Part shown: positions 7,083 through 17,521 of the stretch, one piece after another
Position numbering within the stretch: position 1 is the stretch's first letter
Layout of the letters: every line of letters starts with the position of its first letter
Origin: Bacillus sp. AFS073361
Lineage (GTDB): Bacteria; Bacillota; Bacilli; Bacillales; Cytobacillaceae
Assembly (NCBI RefSeq): GCF_002567005.1
Contig: NZ_NUZU01000038.1
Location: 62,001 to 126,000 of the forward strand
Direction of reading: 5' to 3'
DNA length: 64,000 nt
Made by a program: the position numbers and the translations under genes
The notes under the pieces: model-generated
The model's input: only the letters and a program-made list of their open reading frames with translations
Databases searched by the model: none
Told to the model about the DNA's origin: nothing

Positions 7083-7204
7083 TTTCTTCGACCTCCTTTT
7101 TGGAATTTTTTACTTTCTACGGTAATTATATCCACACACCACTACTTTGTAAACCTTTTTTACAGAAGTTTTTATAAATTAATTAATAAGCCTAATTTAA
7201 AAAA

Positions 7205-7249
7205 GGGTGTCAGGCACCATGTGAATTCTTCACAATGTGCTTGACACCC
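7205..7249. repeat. 45-bp palindromic repeat acting as mccB terminator
   Basis: GGGTGTCAGGCACCATGTGAA faces a near-complementary arm ending GACACCC. A second, perfectly palindromic copy is at 32761-32805. Read on the minus strand it is followed by CTTTTTT, so it should terminate mccB transcription. This palindrome recurs in Bacillus genomes to my knowledge. Confidence 0.8.
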
Positions 7250-7254
7250 AAGGT

Positions 7255-8391
<1,137 letters not shown>

Positions 8392-9315
8392 CTAAATACC
8401 TCCTTCAAAAATCTTCTTGCTTAAATATCGTTCGCTTCCATCAGGGAAGATAACCACAATATTTGTGCCAGGCTTAGCCGCCATAGCTTCTATCAATGCG
8501 GCATGAAAGGCTGCTCCCGAAGAGCTGCCCACCAGCAAGCCTTCTTTCATAGCGATTTCCTTTACCAAGGCAAAAGCAGCATCATCAGGTACAGTATGAA
8601 TTGCATTAAAGTAATCAGGATCCATATATCCTGGCAAAAATTCCATTCCAATCCCTTCTGTCTTATGCGGACCTGATTCTCCACCATTGAGGATAGAGCC
8701 CTCCGGTTCAACAATCACTGTTTTCACAGTATTCTTTTGGTCTTTTAAGTAACGAGCAGTTCCCATAAATGTTCCGCCAGTGCCTGCTCCCGCTACAAAG
8801 ATATCAATTTGACCGTCCATTTGATCCCAAAGTTCCGGTCCAAGTGTTTTATAATACGTTTCAGGGTTGGCAGGGTTACCAAATTGCTGTGGACAATACG
8901 AACCAGGTATTTCCTTCAGAAGCTGCTCAGCCTTGGCAATTGCCCCTTTCATCCCTTGCTCAGTTGGAGTATGAACGATCTTAGCCCCAAGTGCTTTCAT
9001 TAAATCTTGCTTTTCCATGCTAAACTTTTCAGGAACACATAGGATCACCTGTACTCCTTTGTTAATAGCAGCAAGTGCTAAACCAATCCCGGTATTCCCG
9101 GCGGTGGGTTCAATCACAGTCCCACCGGTCTGCAATTTTCCAGATGCAAATGCTTCCTGTAATAGCTCGACCCCAAGGCGGTCTTTTATACTGCCGCCTG
9201 GATTCATAAATTCTAGCTTTGCAAAAATACGAACTCCATCAGGCAAAGGAAACTGTGAAATCTCAACAATCGGGGTATGCCCGATGAGCTCATGAACATT
9301 TTTATAAACCTTCAT
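8392..9315 (-). CDS. mccA: O-acetylserine-dependent cystathionine beta-synthase (cysteine synthase family)
   Basis: PLP enzyme of 307 residues that condenses homocysteine with O-acetylserine to give cystathionine. The PLP lysine is K44 in NPGGSIKDRLG, the substrate loop TAGNTG is at residues 71-76, and the phosphate loop GTGGTFMG is present. CysK-type enzymes look similar; the position between mtnN and mccB and the B. subtilis order argue for MccA. The operon turns S-adenosylhomocysteine-derived homocysteine into cysteine. Confidence 0.92.
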   Translation of the reverse strand: MKVYKNVHELIGHTPIVEISQFPLPDGVRIFAKLEFMNPGGSIKDRLGVELLQEAFASGKLQTGGTVIEPTAGNTGIGLALAAINKGVQVILCVPEKFSMEKQDLMKALGAKIVHTPTEQGMKGAIAKAEQLLKEIPGSYCPQQFGNPANPETYYKTLGPELWDQMDGQIDIFVAGAGTGGTFMGTARYLKDQKNTVKTVIVEPEGSILNGGESGPHKTEGIGMEFLPGYMDPDYFNAIHTVPDDAAFALVKEIAMKEGLLVGSSSGAAFHAALIEAMAAKPGTNIVVIFPDGSERYLSKKIFEGGI

Positions 9316-9328
9316 TTTTCCACCTCTA

Positions 9329-10024
9329 CTATCGTAAAGCTGTCACCATTTTCATTACAAGGGTTGCAGAATTGGTCGCCGCTTTATCAATAAATTGATC
9401 AAAGGAAAGTTCGGATTCTTTTCCAGCAATATCTGAAAGCGAACGAATAATTACGAAAGGAACTCCAAATCGATGGGCCACTTGGGCAATCGCTGCTGCT
9501 TCCATTTCAACGGCCTGCAGGTCATGAAATTTAGACCGGACAAAGTCAACTCGGACCGGGTCTTCCATGAATGAATCTCCTGTGACAATCAAGCCTTTAA
9601 CAATTTGGAAATTATCAAGCTCTTGTGCAGCTGTTTCAGCAACTGAAATTAATTTTTCATCTGCTAAAAATGCAGCAGGCAGCTGTGGGACTTGACCATA
9701 TTCATAGCCAAATGCCGTTACATCGACATCATGGTATCTGACTTCAGTAGAAATAACCGCATCTCCCACATTAAGCGATGGGTTAAAGCCACCTGCAGAA
9801 CCAGTGTTTATGATACAATCAGGCTTATATTTTTCTAACAGGATAGTTGTTGACATGGCTGCATTTACTTTACCTATTCCAGAGCGGAGCAAAATAACAT
9901 CCGCACCATGCATTTGCCCAAAAGTAAACTCACATCCCGCGACGGTTTCTTGTGTTTGATTGGTGATGTTGTCTCTAAGTAAGGTAACTTCTTCTTCCAT
10001 TGCTCCGATAATTGCGATTTTCAT
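9329..10024 (-). CDS. mtnN: 5'-methylthioadenosine/S-adenosylhomocysteine nucleosidase
   Basis: Hydrolyses MTA and SAH to adenine plus the methylthio- or homocysteinyl-ribose, and so feeds homocysteine towards mccA. The product is 231 residues, starting [13 protein letters not shown]; the acidic MEEEV and SDIAGKESE regions match the nucleosidase active-site segments, and NTGSAGG is the nucleoside/phosphate loop. ATG 10024 follows AAAGAGGT and is chosen over an in-frame start 45 bp upstream, which would add residues unlike the family. First intact gene of mtnN-mccA-mccB; a decayed yrrT lies upstream. Confidence 0.94.
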   Translation of the reverse strand: MKIAIIGAMEEEVTLLRDNITNQTQETVAGCEFTFGQMHGADVILLRSGIGKVNAAMSTTILLEKYKPDCIINTGSAGGFNPSLNVGDAVISTEVRYHDVDVTAFGYEYGQVPQLPAAFLADEKLISVAETAAQELDNFQIVKGLIVTGDSFMEDPVRVDFVRSKFHDLQAVEMEAAAIAQVAHRFGVPFVIIRSLSDIAGKESELSFDQFIDKAATNSATLVMKMVTALR

Positions 10025-10096
10025 ACTTGGACCTCTTTCTCGTTTTTTTACGCCTTCCTTAGCTGTCAAGCCTTGTTTAAGGTCGTAACGTTTCTG

Positions 10097-10328
10097 CTAA
10101 TAATCTTCCTCGGATTCATCCATCGTATCCGCAAACACTATTCTACCGTTTTTGAAAAAAGCATGCTAATAAAACAGCAAGTACTTCTCCATTTTTCCAC
10201 GCGACAGAGTATATCTCCAATCCTATAAGTATCATATGGGTTCGTGAAAAACCTGTTCCCAACGAATTATATTTGCCAGGCTCTTCACAATTTCGTTGTG
10301 CGAATTCGTGGAAAAAGCTAAAATACAA
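10097..10328 (-). pseudogene. yrrT: Remnant of a YrrT-type SAM-dependent methyltransferase
   Basis: Directly upstream of mtnN, where B. subtilis has yrrT, no intact gene is found. Translated fragments resemble that family in the right order: FHEFAQ near 10310 (compare LF-EWA), then LGTG followed by GLEIYSVA around 10260-10205 (compare EFGxGTGNLT and GYEVYGVE), and, after a stop and a frame change, GRIVFADTMDESEEDY ending at 10097 (compare KIVFADT). The C-terminal third and parts between are absent. I read it as a deleted, frameshifted yrrT. The similarity was judged from memory of the family, so confidence is moderate. Confidence 0.55.
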
Positions 10329-10347
10329 ACAATAGGAAGGTGATCAT

Positions 10348-10551
10348 ATGAATTTTCAATTTGAACTTATTGAGGATAAAGTGGAATTTTTTGAGGCAAA
10401 TAATTTAAAAACCTTACAAAAAAAGATTGAATCTCAAATTGACGAAAATCGGGCAATTTTACTTTCTGTCCATTCCGTTTCCCACCAAATGCATATTAAT
10501 GAAAATGGCCAAACATATTTTACTGCTGTTGTCCATTTTAAAAAGAAATAA
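10348..10551 (+). CDS. yrzA: YrzA-like DUF2536 small protein
   Basis: Protein of 67 residues starting MNFQFELIEDKVEFFEANNL and ending VVHFKKK; matches the YrzA/DUF2536 family in length and sequence as I know it. Likely a small soluble alpha/beta protein; function unknown. ATG 10348 is preceded by GGAAGGTGATC. It diverges from the yrrT remnant with under 30 bp between them and is followed immediately by a terminator. Confidence 0.85.
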   Translation: MNFQFELIEDKVEFFEANNLKTLQKKIESQIDENRAILLSVHSVSHQMHINENGQTYFTAVVHFKKK

Positions 10552-10583
10552 AAAAACCTCTCAGAGATTTTGAGAGGTTTTTC
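10552..10583. terminator. Bidirectional terminator between yrzA and yrrS
   Basis: AAACCTCTCA pairs with TGAGAGGTTT around GAGATTT, flanked by A- and T-runs on both sides. It can serve yrzA (+) and yrrS (-). Confidence 0.85.
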
Positions 10584-10594
10584 ACTATCCATTT

Positions 10595-11284
10595 TTAATG
10601 GTCATTCCCAGAGAGATCTTCTACCTTGGTAGGTTTCCAGCCTTGGCCATCCACCCACTGAAGGTAAACATTGTACTTCTGCTTATTATCTTTTGAAGCG
10701 ACTGTGCTAAATGAGCCATTTGTGGTAGATTTATCTCTTCCAAGCCAATATACTGTCATGTTGGATTGGTCTAAACCAGTGGCATAGGAAATAGCATTTA
10801 ACATTTCTTGCCAGTCTGCGGAAGATTTATCATAGTTAGCAATATGTTCACCTGTTTGAGTTGTACCAACAGGCTCCCATGATGAATTTTCAGTCTCACT
10901 TCCCCCATCACCCTCTGTTACCACTTCCTGTGATTGATCCGCTTCCTCAGTAGCTGAAGAATCTTCTGTCGTTGCCGATTCTTCCGTTGTTGAAGTCTCT
11001 TCACTTAGTTCGTCTTCTTGGGCAGTAGTATCAGTGTCGTCTTCAGTTGAAGTGACATCTTCCGACTTTGTTTTTTCCGTATCCTTTTGTGCCGATTCTT
11101 TTTGTTCTGTTTTCGTTGTTTCCTTTTTTGGTGATGCATTATCATTACCTGTAGCAAAAATATTGTATGCGACAAAAATTATCAGTAAGAGCACAACGAC
11201 GATTAAACTATTTAAGACGATATTAGTCTTTTTTCTTTTTGCACGATAACCTGAACGTGATTTAGAATTAATGTTATTAGTCAA
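10595..11284 (-). CDS. yrrS: YrrS-like DUF1510 membrane-anchored protein
   Basis: Protein of 229 residues. A basic N-terminus (SRSGYRAKRKK) is followed by one transmembrane segment at about residues 23-45. Next comes a low-complexity acidic Thr/Glu/Ser/Asp-rich linker (about 48-135), then a DUF1510 domain (SSWEPVGTTQTGEHIANYDK ... VYLQWVDGQGWKPTKVEDL). This predicts an extracellular domain on a flexible stalk. Start is TTG 11284 after GGAGGG. It follows pbpI as in B. subtilis, where the pair is linked to sporulation; a role in spore wall synthesis is inferred. Confidence 0.88.
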   Translation of the reverse strand: MTNNINSKSRSGYRAKRKKTNIVLNSLIVVVLLLIIFVAYNIFATGNDNASPKKETTKTEQKESAQKDTEKTKSEDVTSTEDDTDTTAQEDELSEETSTTEESATTEDSSATEEADQSQEVVTEGDGGSETENSSWEPVGTTQTGEHIANYDKSSADWQEMLNAISYATGLDQSNMTVYWLGRDKSTTNGSFSTVASKDNKQKYNVYLQWVDGQGWKPTKVEDLSGNDH

Positions 11285-11398
11285 AATTATTCCCTCCTAA
11301 GTAAAAATACAGAACTCCCCTACAGACTGGAGCCCGACATTTATAGACTCTCAATATTCTAACATGATTTCAAGAGAACTTGAAGGAAAAACCATTTC

Positions 11399-13159
11399 CT
11401 ATTGCATTCCATGATCTTTTTGATATAGCATTTTTACCATTTCAGCGAATAACAAATTTACCCCGCCCTCCGAATCGAGCACATCTAAATTCACGGCAAC
11501 AAGGACATATTTTGGATTTTCATAAGGGAAATAACCTGCGAACCATTTATTATGCAGCTGCATCCCCGCTTGATATTTTCCAGTCTCTGCTGTCCCGGAT
11601 TTCCCTGCGACCTCGTAGGGCAAGTCTTTCAACCATCTTCCCGTTCCATTTGGGTTTACGACAACTTCCCGCAGTAATCTTTGAAGTTTCATTGCGGTAT
11701 ACGGAGAGATGTTCTCACCTTTTAGGTTTTGCTTTGGGAAATCTGCCATTGTCGTCCCGTTCTTATACTCTATTTTTGAGACGGCTCTTACCATCTCTTT
11801 TTCTCCACCTCTTGCGATTGTTGCCATCATATTTGCGACAGCCAAAGGAGTTGCCCGTACCTCATGCTGACCAATTCCAGACATCGCCGCGATATTTGCA
11901 TCCTTTCTTGCATCATCCGATAGAAATACTCTGCCACTATCTTCATCAGCCAGTTGTTTAAAATCATTTGTATGAAAAATATCGCCATGCCAGCCAACAG
12001 AACTTGTAAGAGACAGTTTTTCTGCATAGTCTTCTAAAAGGTGTGGATTTATTTTTTGCAATTCCTTTGCTACTTCCCCGAACGTTCGATTACAGCTTCT
12101 CGCAAAGCTATTCGTAAAGTCCAACATTCCGTAATTATATCTTAACTCAGGTTTTCCATTGATTTTCTTACTACAATCAAACAGTCGCTGCGGATTATCA
12201 AGATTATGATCGATAGCCGCAGCTGCGACAACCGTTTTGAAAACTGAACCCATAATCTGCTGTTTTAACATCATATTTGTCATTCCTGCACCATTATAGG
12301 GATCATTTTTATTGATGGTTGGCCGCGAAACAAGTGAAAGAATGCTATTATCCTCAATATTAAGAAGAACCAACCCCCCTTTTTTAATTTGATATTGGTC
12401 CACTAAAACCTCTGCTTTTTGCTGCAGAGTCTTGTCAAGGGTTGTCCGAACATTAACAGGATAAAACGGATTAGCCGGATCCACATATTTCACATTAATT
12501 CCAAACAGGGGTTCCCCGCCTCCATCAACATGATAAATGAGCTTAGACTTTCCTTCAGGAAGAAGGAATTCATCAAAACTTTCTTCCAGCCCTGATACAC
12601 CAATCAAGGTTTTCTCGGTTAGTTCTTTATCCGGGTAACGCTTCTTTAATTCGGTTGCATTTTCTCCTGTAAGCCCAATTAGCTGTTCTGCTGGTATTTC
12701 TGAACGCTCAAATTTCTTTTCAATCGCAAATACTCCTGGGATTTTCAAATGATTGATTCTATCCTTTTGTGAAGTCGTAAGTTCTAATGGTTCAGGGTCA
12801 CCAAAGGCAATAGGCTTCTTCGCTCCTTCCACAGCCTTTTTAAGAACCTCTACAGGTATACCAGAAATGTCAGATACCCTGTCAGTATCCCAGTCCATTT
12901 TTTTTATAAAAGGGAAAAGGACTAGAACAGACACCTTTTTATACGTGAGCATGTCACCATTTCTGTCTAGAAAATTCCCTCTGCCATTATCAATAACTAG
13001 TTCCTGTGTTCGTTGTTTTACACTTTCTTCTAGTAAATTTACATTATGTTTCGAAAATGTCTCTGTCTCAATTAACTGTATTTGCATTAAACGTGCTAAA
13101 AGTAATAGCAAACCGGTTATAGAAATTATAAGCCATCCTATCGCTCGTTTTCGCCACAT
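11399..13159 (-). CDS. pbpI: Class B penicillin-binding protein PbpI (YrrR-like)
   Basis: Transpeptidase of 586 residues for peptidoglycan cross-linking; B. subtilis PbpI belongs to the sporulation programme. An N-terminal membrane anchor (about residues 7-25) is followed by a dimerisation domain and a transpeptidase domain with S305 in GSVFK (SxxK), SCN in FARSCNRTF and KSGTAETG. ATG 13159 gives MWRKRAIGWLIISITG and is preferred to GTG 13168 because the only ribosome binding site, GAGG, lies just upstream of 13159. That site forms one arm of a perfect palindrome (13168-13190), so translation may be affected by the hairpin. yrrS follows. Confidence 0.93.
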   Translation of the reverse strand: MWRKRAIGWLIISITGLLLLLARLMQIQLIETETFSKHNVNLLEESVKQRTQELVIDNGRGNFLDRNGDMLTYKKVSVLVLFPFIKKMDWDTDRVSDISGIPVEVLKKAVEGAKKPIAFGDPEPLELTTSQKDRINHLKIPGVFAIEKKFERSEIPAEQLIGLTGENATELKKRYPDKELTEKTLIGVSGLEESFDEFLLPEGKSKLIYHVDGGGEPLFGINVKYVDPANPFYPVNVRTTLDKTLQQKAEVLVDQYQIKKGGLVLLNIEDNSILSLVSRPTINKNDPYNGAGMTNMMLKQQIMGSVFKTVVAAAAIDHNLDNPQRLFDCSKKINGKPELRYNYGMLDFTNSFARSCNRTFGEVAKELQKINPHLLEDYAEKLSLTSSVGWHGDIFHTNDFKQLADEDSGRVFLSDDARKDANIAAMSGIGQHEVRATPLAVANMMATIARGGEKEMVRAVSKIEYKNGTTMADFPKQNLKGENISPYTAMKLQRLLREVVVNPNGTGRWLKDLPYEVAGKSGTAETGKYQAGMQLHNKWFAGYFPYENPKYVLVAVNLDVLDSEGGVNLLFAEMVKMLYQKDHGMQ

Positions 13160-13167
13160 AAAAAACA

Positions 13168-13190
13168 CCTCGTCAAAAGTTTTGACGAGG
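13168..13190 (-). terminator. greA terminator hairpin that contains the pbpI ribosome binding site
   Basis: CCTCGTCAAAAGTTTTGACGAGG is a perfect palindrome (10-bp stem, tight loop). On the minus strand it is followed by TGTTTTTT, the form of a Rho-independent terminator for greA. The GAGG of its 3' arm is also the ribosome binding site of pbpI, whose ATG starts eight bases on. Confidence 0.75.
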
Positions 13191-13246
13191 TTTTCTTATT
13201 TCAATCAATTATTCAAATGAAAGACCAAAAATAGTTATAATAACGA

Positions 13247-13723
13247 TTATTTTATGCTAACGATTCGGACGCTCATTTCTCCGCCAGGAGTTTGAACTGA
13301 TACTTGATCGCCTACTTTTTTACCTAAAAGGCTTTTGGCGATTGGGGAATCATTAGAGATTTTCCCTTCAAATGGATCAGCTTCAGCGCTTCCGACAATC
13401 GAATACGTTTCTTCATCACCATCTGGAAGCTCAACAAACGTAACAGAACTACCTAATGTTACAGAGTCACTTGCCATGGCAGCCTCTGCAATAATCTTGG
13501 CATTACGAATCATATTTTCTAAAGTGGTAATTCGGCCTTCAACAAATGCTTGTTCCTCTTTCGCAGAATCGTACTCAGAGTTTTCAGATAAATCACCAAA
13601 ACTTCTCGCGATTTTAATTCTCTCCACCACTTCTTTACGTTTCACAGCTTTTAAATATTCAAGTTCTTGGATCAGTTTTTCTTTACCTGCTTGTGTCATC
13701 GGAAATACTTTCTCTGTAGCCAA
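13247..13723 (-). CDS. greA: Transcription elongation factor GreA
   Basis: Rescues backtracked RNA polymerase by stimulating transcript cleavage. The product is 158 residues: an N-terminal coiled coil ([20 protein letters not shown] ... [19 protein letters not shown], including the acidic tip DLSENSEY) and a C-terminal FKBP-like domain ([20 protein letters not shown]). The start is TTG 13723, eight bases after AAGGAG, giving [11 protein letters not shown]; an in-frame GTG at 13732 overlaps the ribosome binding site. Gene order udk-greA is as in B. subtilis. Confidence 0.96.
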   Translation of the reverse strand: MATEKVFPMTQAGKEKLIQELEYLKAVKRKEVVERIKIARSFGDLSENSEYDSAKEEQAFVEGRITTLENMIRNAKIIAEAAMASDSVTLGSSVTFVELPDGDEETYSIVGSAEADPFEGKISNDSPIAKSLLGKKVGDQVSVQTPGGEMSVRIVSIK

Positions 13724-13884
13724 AACCCTCACTCCTTCTAGTCCTTAAGAATTGTGTATGTACTCTATGTAATTCTATGCCCATCAGCATAATAGATAGT
13801 AGCGCGTCCTCTTTTATAAGGGCGCGCGACAGAAAATATTTTTCCAGTCTGAAATTAATATTTAGACTATTCCTTGCTATTGTT

Positions 13885-14520
13885 TCATAAAAATGACTTT
13901 TGTTCAAGAATTGTTTGAATTTTTGTGACCATTAAATCAATCGCCACATGATTATGGCCACCTTCAGGGATAATAATATCTGCATATCGCTTAGTAGGTT
14001 CAATAAATTGATTATGCATCGGACGAACAACATTTAGATATTGTTCAATAACGGAATCAAAGGTCCTGCCACGCTCACTAATATCACGTGTCAAACGGCG
14101 GATAATTCGTAAATCTGCGTCCGTATCTACGTACAATTTAATGTCCATTAAATTTCGTAGTCGTTCATCTTCAAGTACTAAGATTCCTTCTAAAATGATC
14201 ACATCTTTTGGTTCTACAGGGATGACCTTGTCAGAACGTGTATGGATTGAATAGTCATAAACAGGTTTTTGGATGATTTCATATCGTAAAAGTTTTTCGA
14301 TATGTTCAATAAGTAAGTCATTATCAAACGCAAGCGGGTGATCATAATTTGTTTTCAAACGCTCTTCAAATGGTAAATTACTCTGGTCCTTATAATAATA
14401 ATCCTGTTCTATCACTAAAATCGAAAGATCTTTCAACGTTTCATAAATGGATTTTGTAACACTGGTTTTTCCGGAGCCGGAGCCGCCGGTTACACCAATA
14501 ACAACCGGTTTGCGCATCAT
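13885..14520 (-). CDS. udk: Uridine kinase
   Basis: Phosphorylates uridine and cytidine in pyrimidine salvage. The product is 211 residues with the P-loop GGSGSGKT at residues 12-19 and family segments [17 protein letters not shown] and NYDHPLAFD. It begins one base after the trhP2 stop, so the two are translationally coupled. About 160 bp separate it from greA. Confidence 0.96.
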   Translation of the reverse strand: MMRKPVVIGVTGGSGSGKTSVTKSIYETLKDLSILVIEQDYYYKDQSNLPFEERLKTNYDHPLAFDNDLLIEHIEKLLRYEIIQKPVYDYSIHTRSDKVIPVEPKDVIILEGILVLEDERLRNLMDIKLYVDTDADLRIIRRLTRDISERGRTFDSVIEQYLNVVRPMHNQFIEPTKRYADIIIPEGGHNHVAIDLMVTKIQTILEQKSFL

Positions 14521-14521
14521 G

Positions 14522-15793
14522 CTAGTTCTCCTTTCGCATCATGTTGTTAGGGTAGACCGGTTTGTCCAATTTAAATTGTACAATTTGAAGTGGATGTCTT
14601 GCAGCGTCCAATTCATTACCTTTTTCATCCCATATTTTATCAATGACATGTGTAAAGTTTTGAATTTCAGGTCCAAAAAATTCCACTTCTTCACCTGGTT
14701 TAAAATGGTTTCGCTGCTGAAGTGTAACCATTTGGGTTTCAGGATTATAATGCAAAACAAGACCTACGAATTCAAAATTTGTCTTCTTGCTATGATTACC
14801 AAACATCTGCTCTTTATACCCCGGAACACCTTCAAAAAAGGCTGGTGCTGTTTCTCGATTAGCACACTTGTCCAGCTCTGTTAACCATTCCTTCTGGATA
14901 ACAAAATTCTCAGGATCGGCGCAATAGGCATCGATTACTTTGCGATATACACTAACGACTGTTGCAATATAGTGAATGGATTTCATTCTGCCTTCAATTT
15001 TTAAACTATCGATTCCAAGTTCAATCATTTGCGGGATTGCTTGAATTAAGTTAAGATCTTTCGGGCTCATTGCAAACGGAGCGTCTCCCTCTTCATAGAG
15101 AGCCACTTCTGTATTGCTGCCTTCCAATTGGTAAAGATCATAATCCCAGCGGCATGATTGACAGCAGCCGCCACGGTTTGAATCTCTCGCAGTCATATGG
15201 TTACTCAAAGTACAACGGCCTGAATAAGCGATACACATGGCACCATGAATAAAGGTTTCAATCTCGACATCGACCTTTTCTTTTATTTCCTTAATTTCTT
15301 CAGCGCTTACTTCACGTGCTAAAACAACTCGCTCTGCCCCTGACTCTTTCCAAAACTGAGCTGCCTTCCAGTTAGAAAGTGATTGTTGTGTACTAATATG
15401 GATTTCAATTTCCGGTGCAAGACGGCGGCAAGTTTCAATAATTAACGGGTCTGCAACAATAATTCCCGCAATTCCTGTTTCCTTCAAGCCTAAGATATAT
15501 TCCTCTAATCCGTCCAAATTTTCATTATGAGCAAAAATGTTAGTAGTTACATAAATCTTTGCTCCATAGTTCTTAGCAAACTCTACACCCTCTTTCATTT
15601 CTTCGAAGGTAAAATTGTCTGCATTTGAACGAAGTCCATACTCCTGGCCGCCGATAAACACGGCGTCAGCACCATAATGGACAGCAATTTTTAATTTTTC
15701 AAGATTTCCAGCTGGAGCAAGGAGTTCCGGCTTCTTAACAATGACACGTTTTCCATCGATAATTTCAGAAATCTTATCTTTAACTGTACTCAT
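14522..15793 (-). CDS. trhP2: U32-family tRNA hydroxylation protein TrhP2 (YrrO)
   Basis: U32-family protein of 423 residues. In B. subtilis, TrhP1/TrhP2 (YrrN/YrrO) are needed for prephenate-dependent 5-hydroxyuridine formation at tRNA position 34; older annotation calls them peptidases or collagenases. The U32 signature holds Cys187, Cys194, Cys210, Cys211 and Cys214 (CIAYSGRC ... GGCCQSC), a likely Fe-S site. A C-terminal beta-barrel-like extension ([15 protein letters not shown]) is present. It follows trhP1, with a shortened repeat in the 54-bp gap, and precedes udk. Confidence 0.92.
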   Translation of the reverse strand: MSTVKDKISEIIDGKRVIVKKPELLAPAGNLEKLKIAVHYGADAVFIGGQEYGLRSNADNFTFEEMKEGVEFAKNYGAKIYVTTNIFAHNENLDGLEEYILGLKETGIAGIIVADPLIIETCRRLAPEIEIHISTQQSLSNWKAAQFWKESGAERVVLAREVSAEEIKEIKEKVDVEIETFIHGAMCIAYSGRCTLSNHMTARDSNRGGCCQSCRWDYDLYQLEGSNTEVALYEEGDAPFAMSPKDLNLIQAIPQMIELGIDSLKIEGRMKSIHYIATVVSVYRKVIDAYCADPENFVIQKEWLTELDKCANRETAPAFFEGVPGYKEQMFGNHSKKTNFEFVGLVLHYNPETQMVTLQQRNHFKPGEEVEFFGPEIQNFTHVIDKIWDEKGNELDAARHPLQIVQFKLDKPVYPNNMMRKEN

Positions 15794-15817
15794 AGCTGAA
15801 CCCCTCCAATTGTTTAG

Positions 15818-15846
15818 CTTCTGCGCCTAGGCGCTTCCGCTTTTCT
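15818..15846 (-). repeat. Shortened copy of the dispersed intergenic repeat
   Basis: On the minus strand it reads AAAAGCGGAAGCGCC followed directly by TAGGCGCAGAAGCT. It has the two ends of the element at 2093-2240 with the interior deleted. It lies between trhP1 and trhP2. Confidence 0.6.
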
Positions 15847-15847
15847 G

Positions 15848-16777
15848 TTAATAAACGGTCTCTTTGAAAAAGAATCCTGTATCTAATGAACGATTTTCTG
15901 GCTGAATTTCTTCAATTGCAGCTAAAAGCTCGTCCTTTTTATCTTCATATGCGTCTGGATCTTCACTAAATAAATCGATGGCTTCCCGGTAAGCCTTTGT
16001 TACTGCAAGAATATATTCAGAGCTTTTTAAGATTCCATCTATTTTAAACGAATCTACACCCGCTTCTAACATTTCTTGCAATTCATCAATGATACAAATA
16101 TCATTTGGACTCATAATATGGGTTCCATTTTCGTCTTCAAAAATGGGATATTTATTTTCACGCTCTTTATCATGGAGAAACATATTCTTTTCCATTTTGC
16201 GATTTTCGATTTCTAATACCTTCCCTTGGTATTCATAATAATTTCCCAGCAAAGAACGTTTCGATTGGAACATACAACTCATCCCATGAACTTGAACTTC
16301 AATTTCCACTTCTGCATTTTCTTTTGTTTCCACAATGGCGTCCATGTTTATTTCTCTGGCAAGGACAGCTCTTTTCGCACCTTTTGTGCCCCAATAGTTA
16401 CAGGTAAACCAGTTTGTTCCGGTCGTTTCCGTGCTCCAATGGAGTTTCATCTCAGGAGCAACCTCTCTGACGGTCATTAAAACAGCCGGATCACCAAAAA
16501 TAATCGCATCAGCCTTAGCGTCAGAAACAAATTTAATATAGTCATTTAATTCATCAATCTTTTCATTATGAAAAATCGCATTCATGGCCACATAGACTTT
16601 TTTACCTTTTGAATGAGCTAGTTCAATCGTTTTTTGTACATCATCACGAGTAAATTCACCCGCCAGCCGCAGCCCATAGCGTTGTTCACCAATTACAAAC
16701 GCATCTGCACCTGCTTCAATTAATGGCAAGATATCATCAACTGTCAACGGAGTTACAAGTAATTCCGGTTTTTTCAT
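15848..16777 (-). CDS. trhP1: U32-family tRNA hydroxylation protein TrhP1 (YrrN)
   Basis: Shorter U32 paralogue of 309 residues, the partner of TrhP2 in 5-hydroxyuridine synthesis (role known from B. subtilis). It keeps the barrel blocks ADAFVIGEQRYGLRLAGEF and HGMSCMFQSKRSLLGNYY, but only Cys168 of the signature cysteines is present, so an Fe-S cluster in this subunit is doubtful. Its start overlaps the end of trmR by four bases, showing tight coupling. The operon order is trmR-trhP1-trhP2-udk. Confidence 0.9.
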   Translation of the reverse strand: MKKPELLVTPLTVDDILPLIEAGADAFVIGEQRYGLRLAGEFTRDDVQKTIELAHSKGKKVYVAMNAIFHNEKIDELNDYIKFVSDAKADAIIFGDPAVLMTVREVAPEMKLHWSTETTGTNWFTCNYWGTKGAKRAVLAREINMDAIVETKENAEVEIEVQVHGMSCMFQSKRSLLGNYYEYQGKVLEIENRKMEKNMFLHDKERENKYPIFEDENGTHIMSPNDICIIDELQEMLEAGVDSFKIDGILKSSEYILAVTKAYREAIDLFSEDPDAYEDKKDELLAAIEEIQPENRSLDTGFFFKETVY

Positions 16778-17424
16778 TTCCTCTCACCTCTTCTTTTACT
16801 GATCGCAACCCCATCCCCTACAGGTAGAATGACCGAATGATAATCTGGATGGCTCATTAACCAGTGGTTAAATTCATCAATTTTTTTGACGAGATTACGA
16901 ATTCTTTTCGTTTCAATTTCTGGTTCAGCGACCAGTCCTTTAAATAAAACATTGTCAGTAATGATCATTCCATCATCACTTAAATATTTTGAATACATCT
17001 CAAAGAACTTTTTATATTGACCTTTTGCTGCATCAATAAAAATGACGTCAAAATAGGCATGGCCTTTCACAGCATCCTCAACTTCTAGTGCATCACCTTT
17101 GATCAAAGTAATTTGATTTTGATGTTCCGAACGTTGAATAAATTCCTCTGCCACTTGCAGCCGTTCCATATCACGTTCGATGGTAACGATATGGGCTTTT
17201 GGCAGCGCATCAGCCATTCGTAAGGCTGAATAACCGATTGCCGTGCCTACCTCAAGAATTCTTGCCGAACGATGAAGCCGCAATAATTGAAGCATGGTTT
17301 CTATACCCGCGAGTTCCATAATAGGAACATTATGAATACGTGCATAGTTTTCCATTTCTGTTAGTAATGGATCTCGTTCTGAAATAAGACCTTCTATATA
17401 AGAATGCAGCTTTTCATTTAACAA
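16774..17424 (-). CDS. trmR: tRNA 5-hydroxyuridine methyltransferase TrmR (YrrM)
   Basis: SAM-dependent O-methyltransferase of 216 residues that converts 5-hydroxyuridine-34 to 5-methoxyuridine in tRNAs (role established for B. subtilis YrrM). Motif I is ILEVGTAIGYSAL, followed by VTIERDMERL and the metal/catalytic block DVIFIDAAKGQYKKFFE. Start is TTG 17424 behind GAGGTGAGGG. A longer frame to 17460 exists but adds residues upstream of that ribosome binding site. About 100 bp upstream lies a strong structured RNA with a terminator-like end (17522-17652), which may control this operon. Confidence 0.92.
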   Translation of the reverse strand: MLNEKLHSYIEGLISERDPLLTEMENYARIHNVPIMELAGIETMLQLLRLHRSARILEVGTAIGYSALRMADALPKAHIVTIERDMERLQVAEEFIQRSEHQNQITLIKGDALEVEDAVKGHAYFDVIFIDAAKGQYKKFFEMYSKYLSDDGMIITDNVLFKGLVAEPEIETKRIRNLVKKIDEFNHWLMSHPDYHSVILPVGDGVAISKRRGERK

Positions 17425-17521
17425 GCTGCCCTCACCTCTATCCTTAAATAAGAATTGCACTCATGTAGCAATTCTCTAAGTAAAATACTTTTATTATCTC
17501 TATCCACAATGCTCTTTAGAC

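Noticed and set aside
10143-10328. 61-codon frame upstream of mtnN as an independent gene
   Set aside because: No RBS, and its sequence fits better as a frame-shifted piece of a decayed yrrT.
11380-11961. 193-codon plus-strand frame within pbpI
   Set aside because: Antisense shadow of a well-supported penicillin-binding protein; no RBS or domain.
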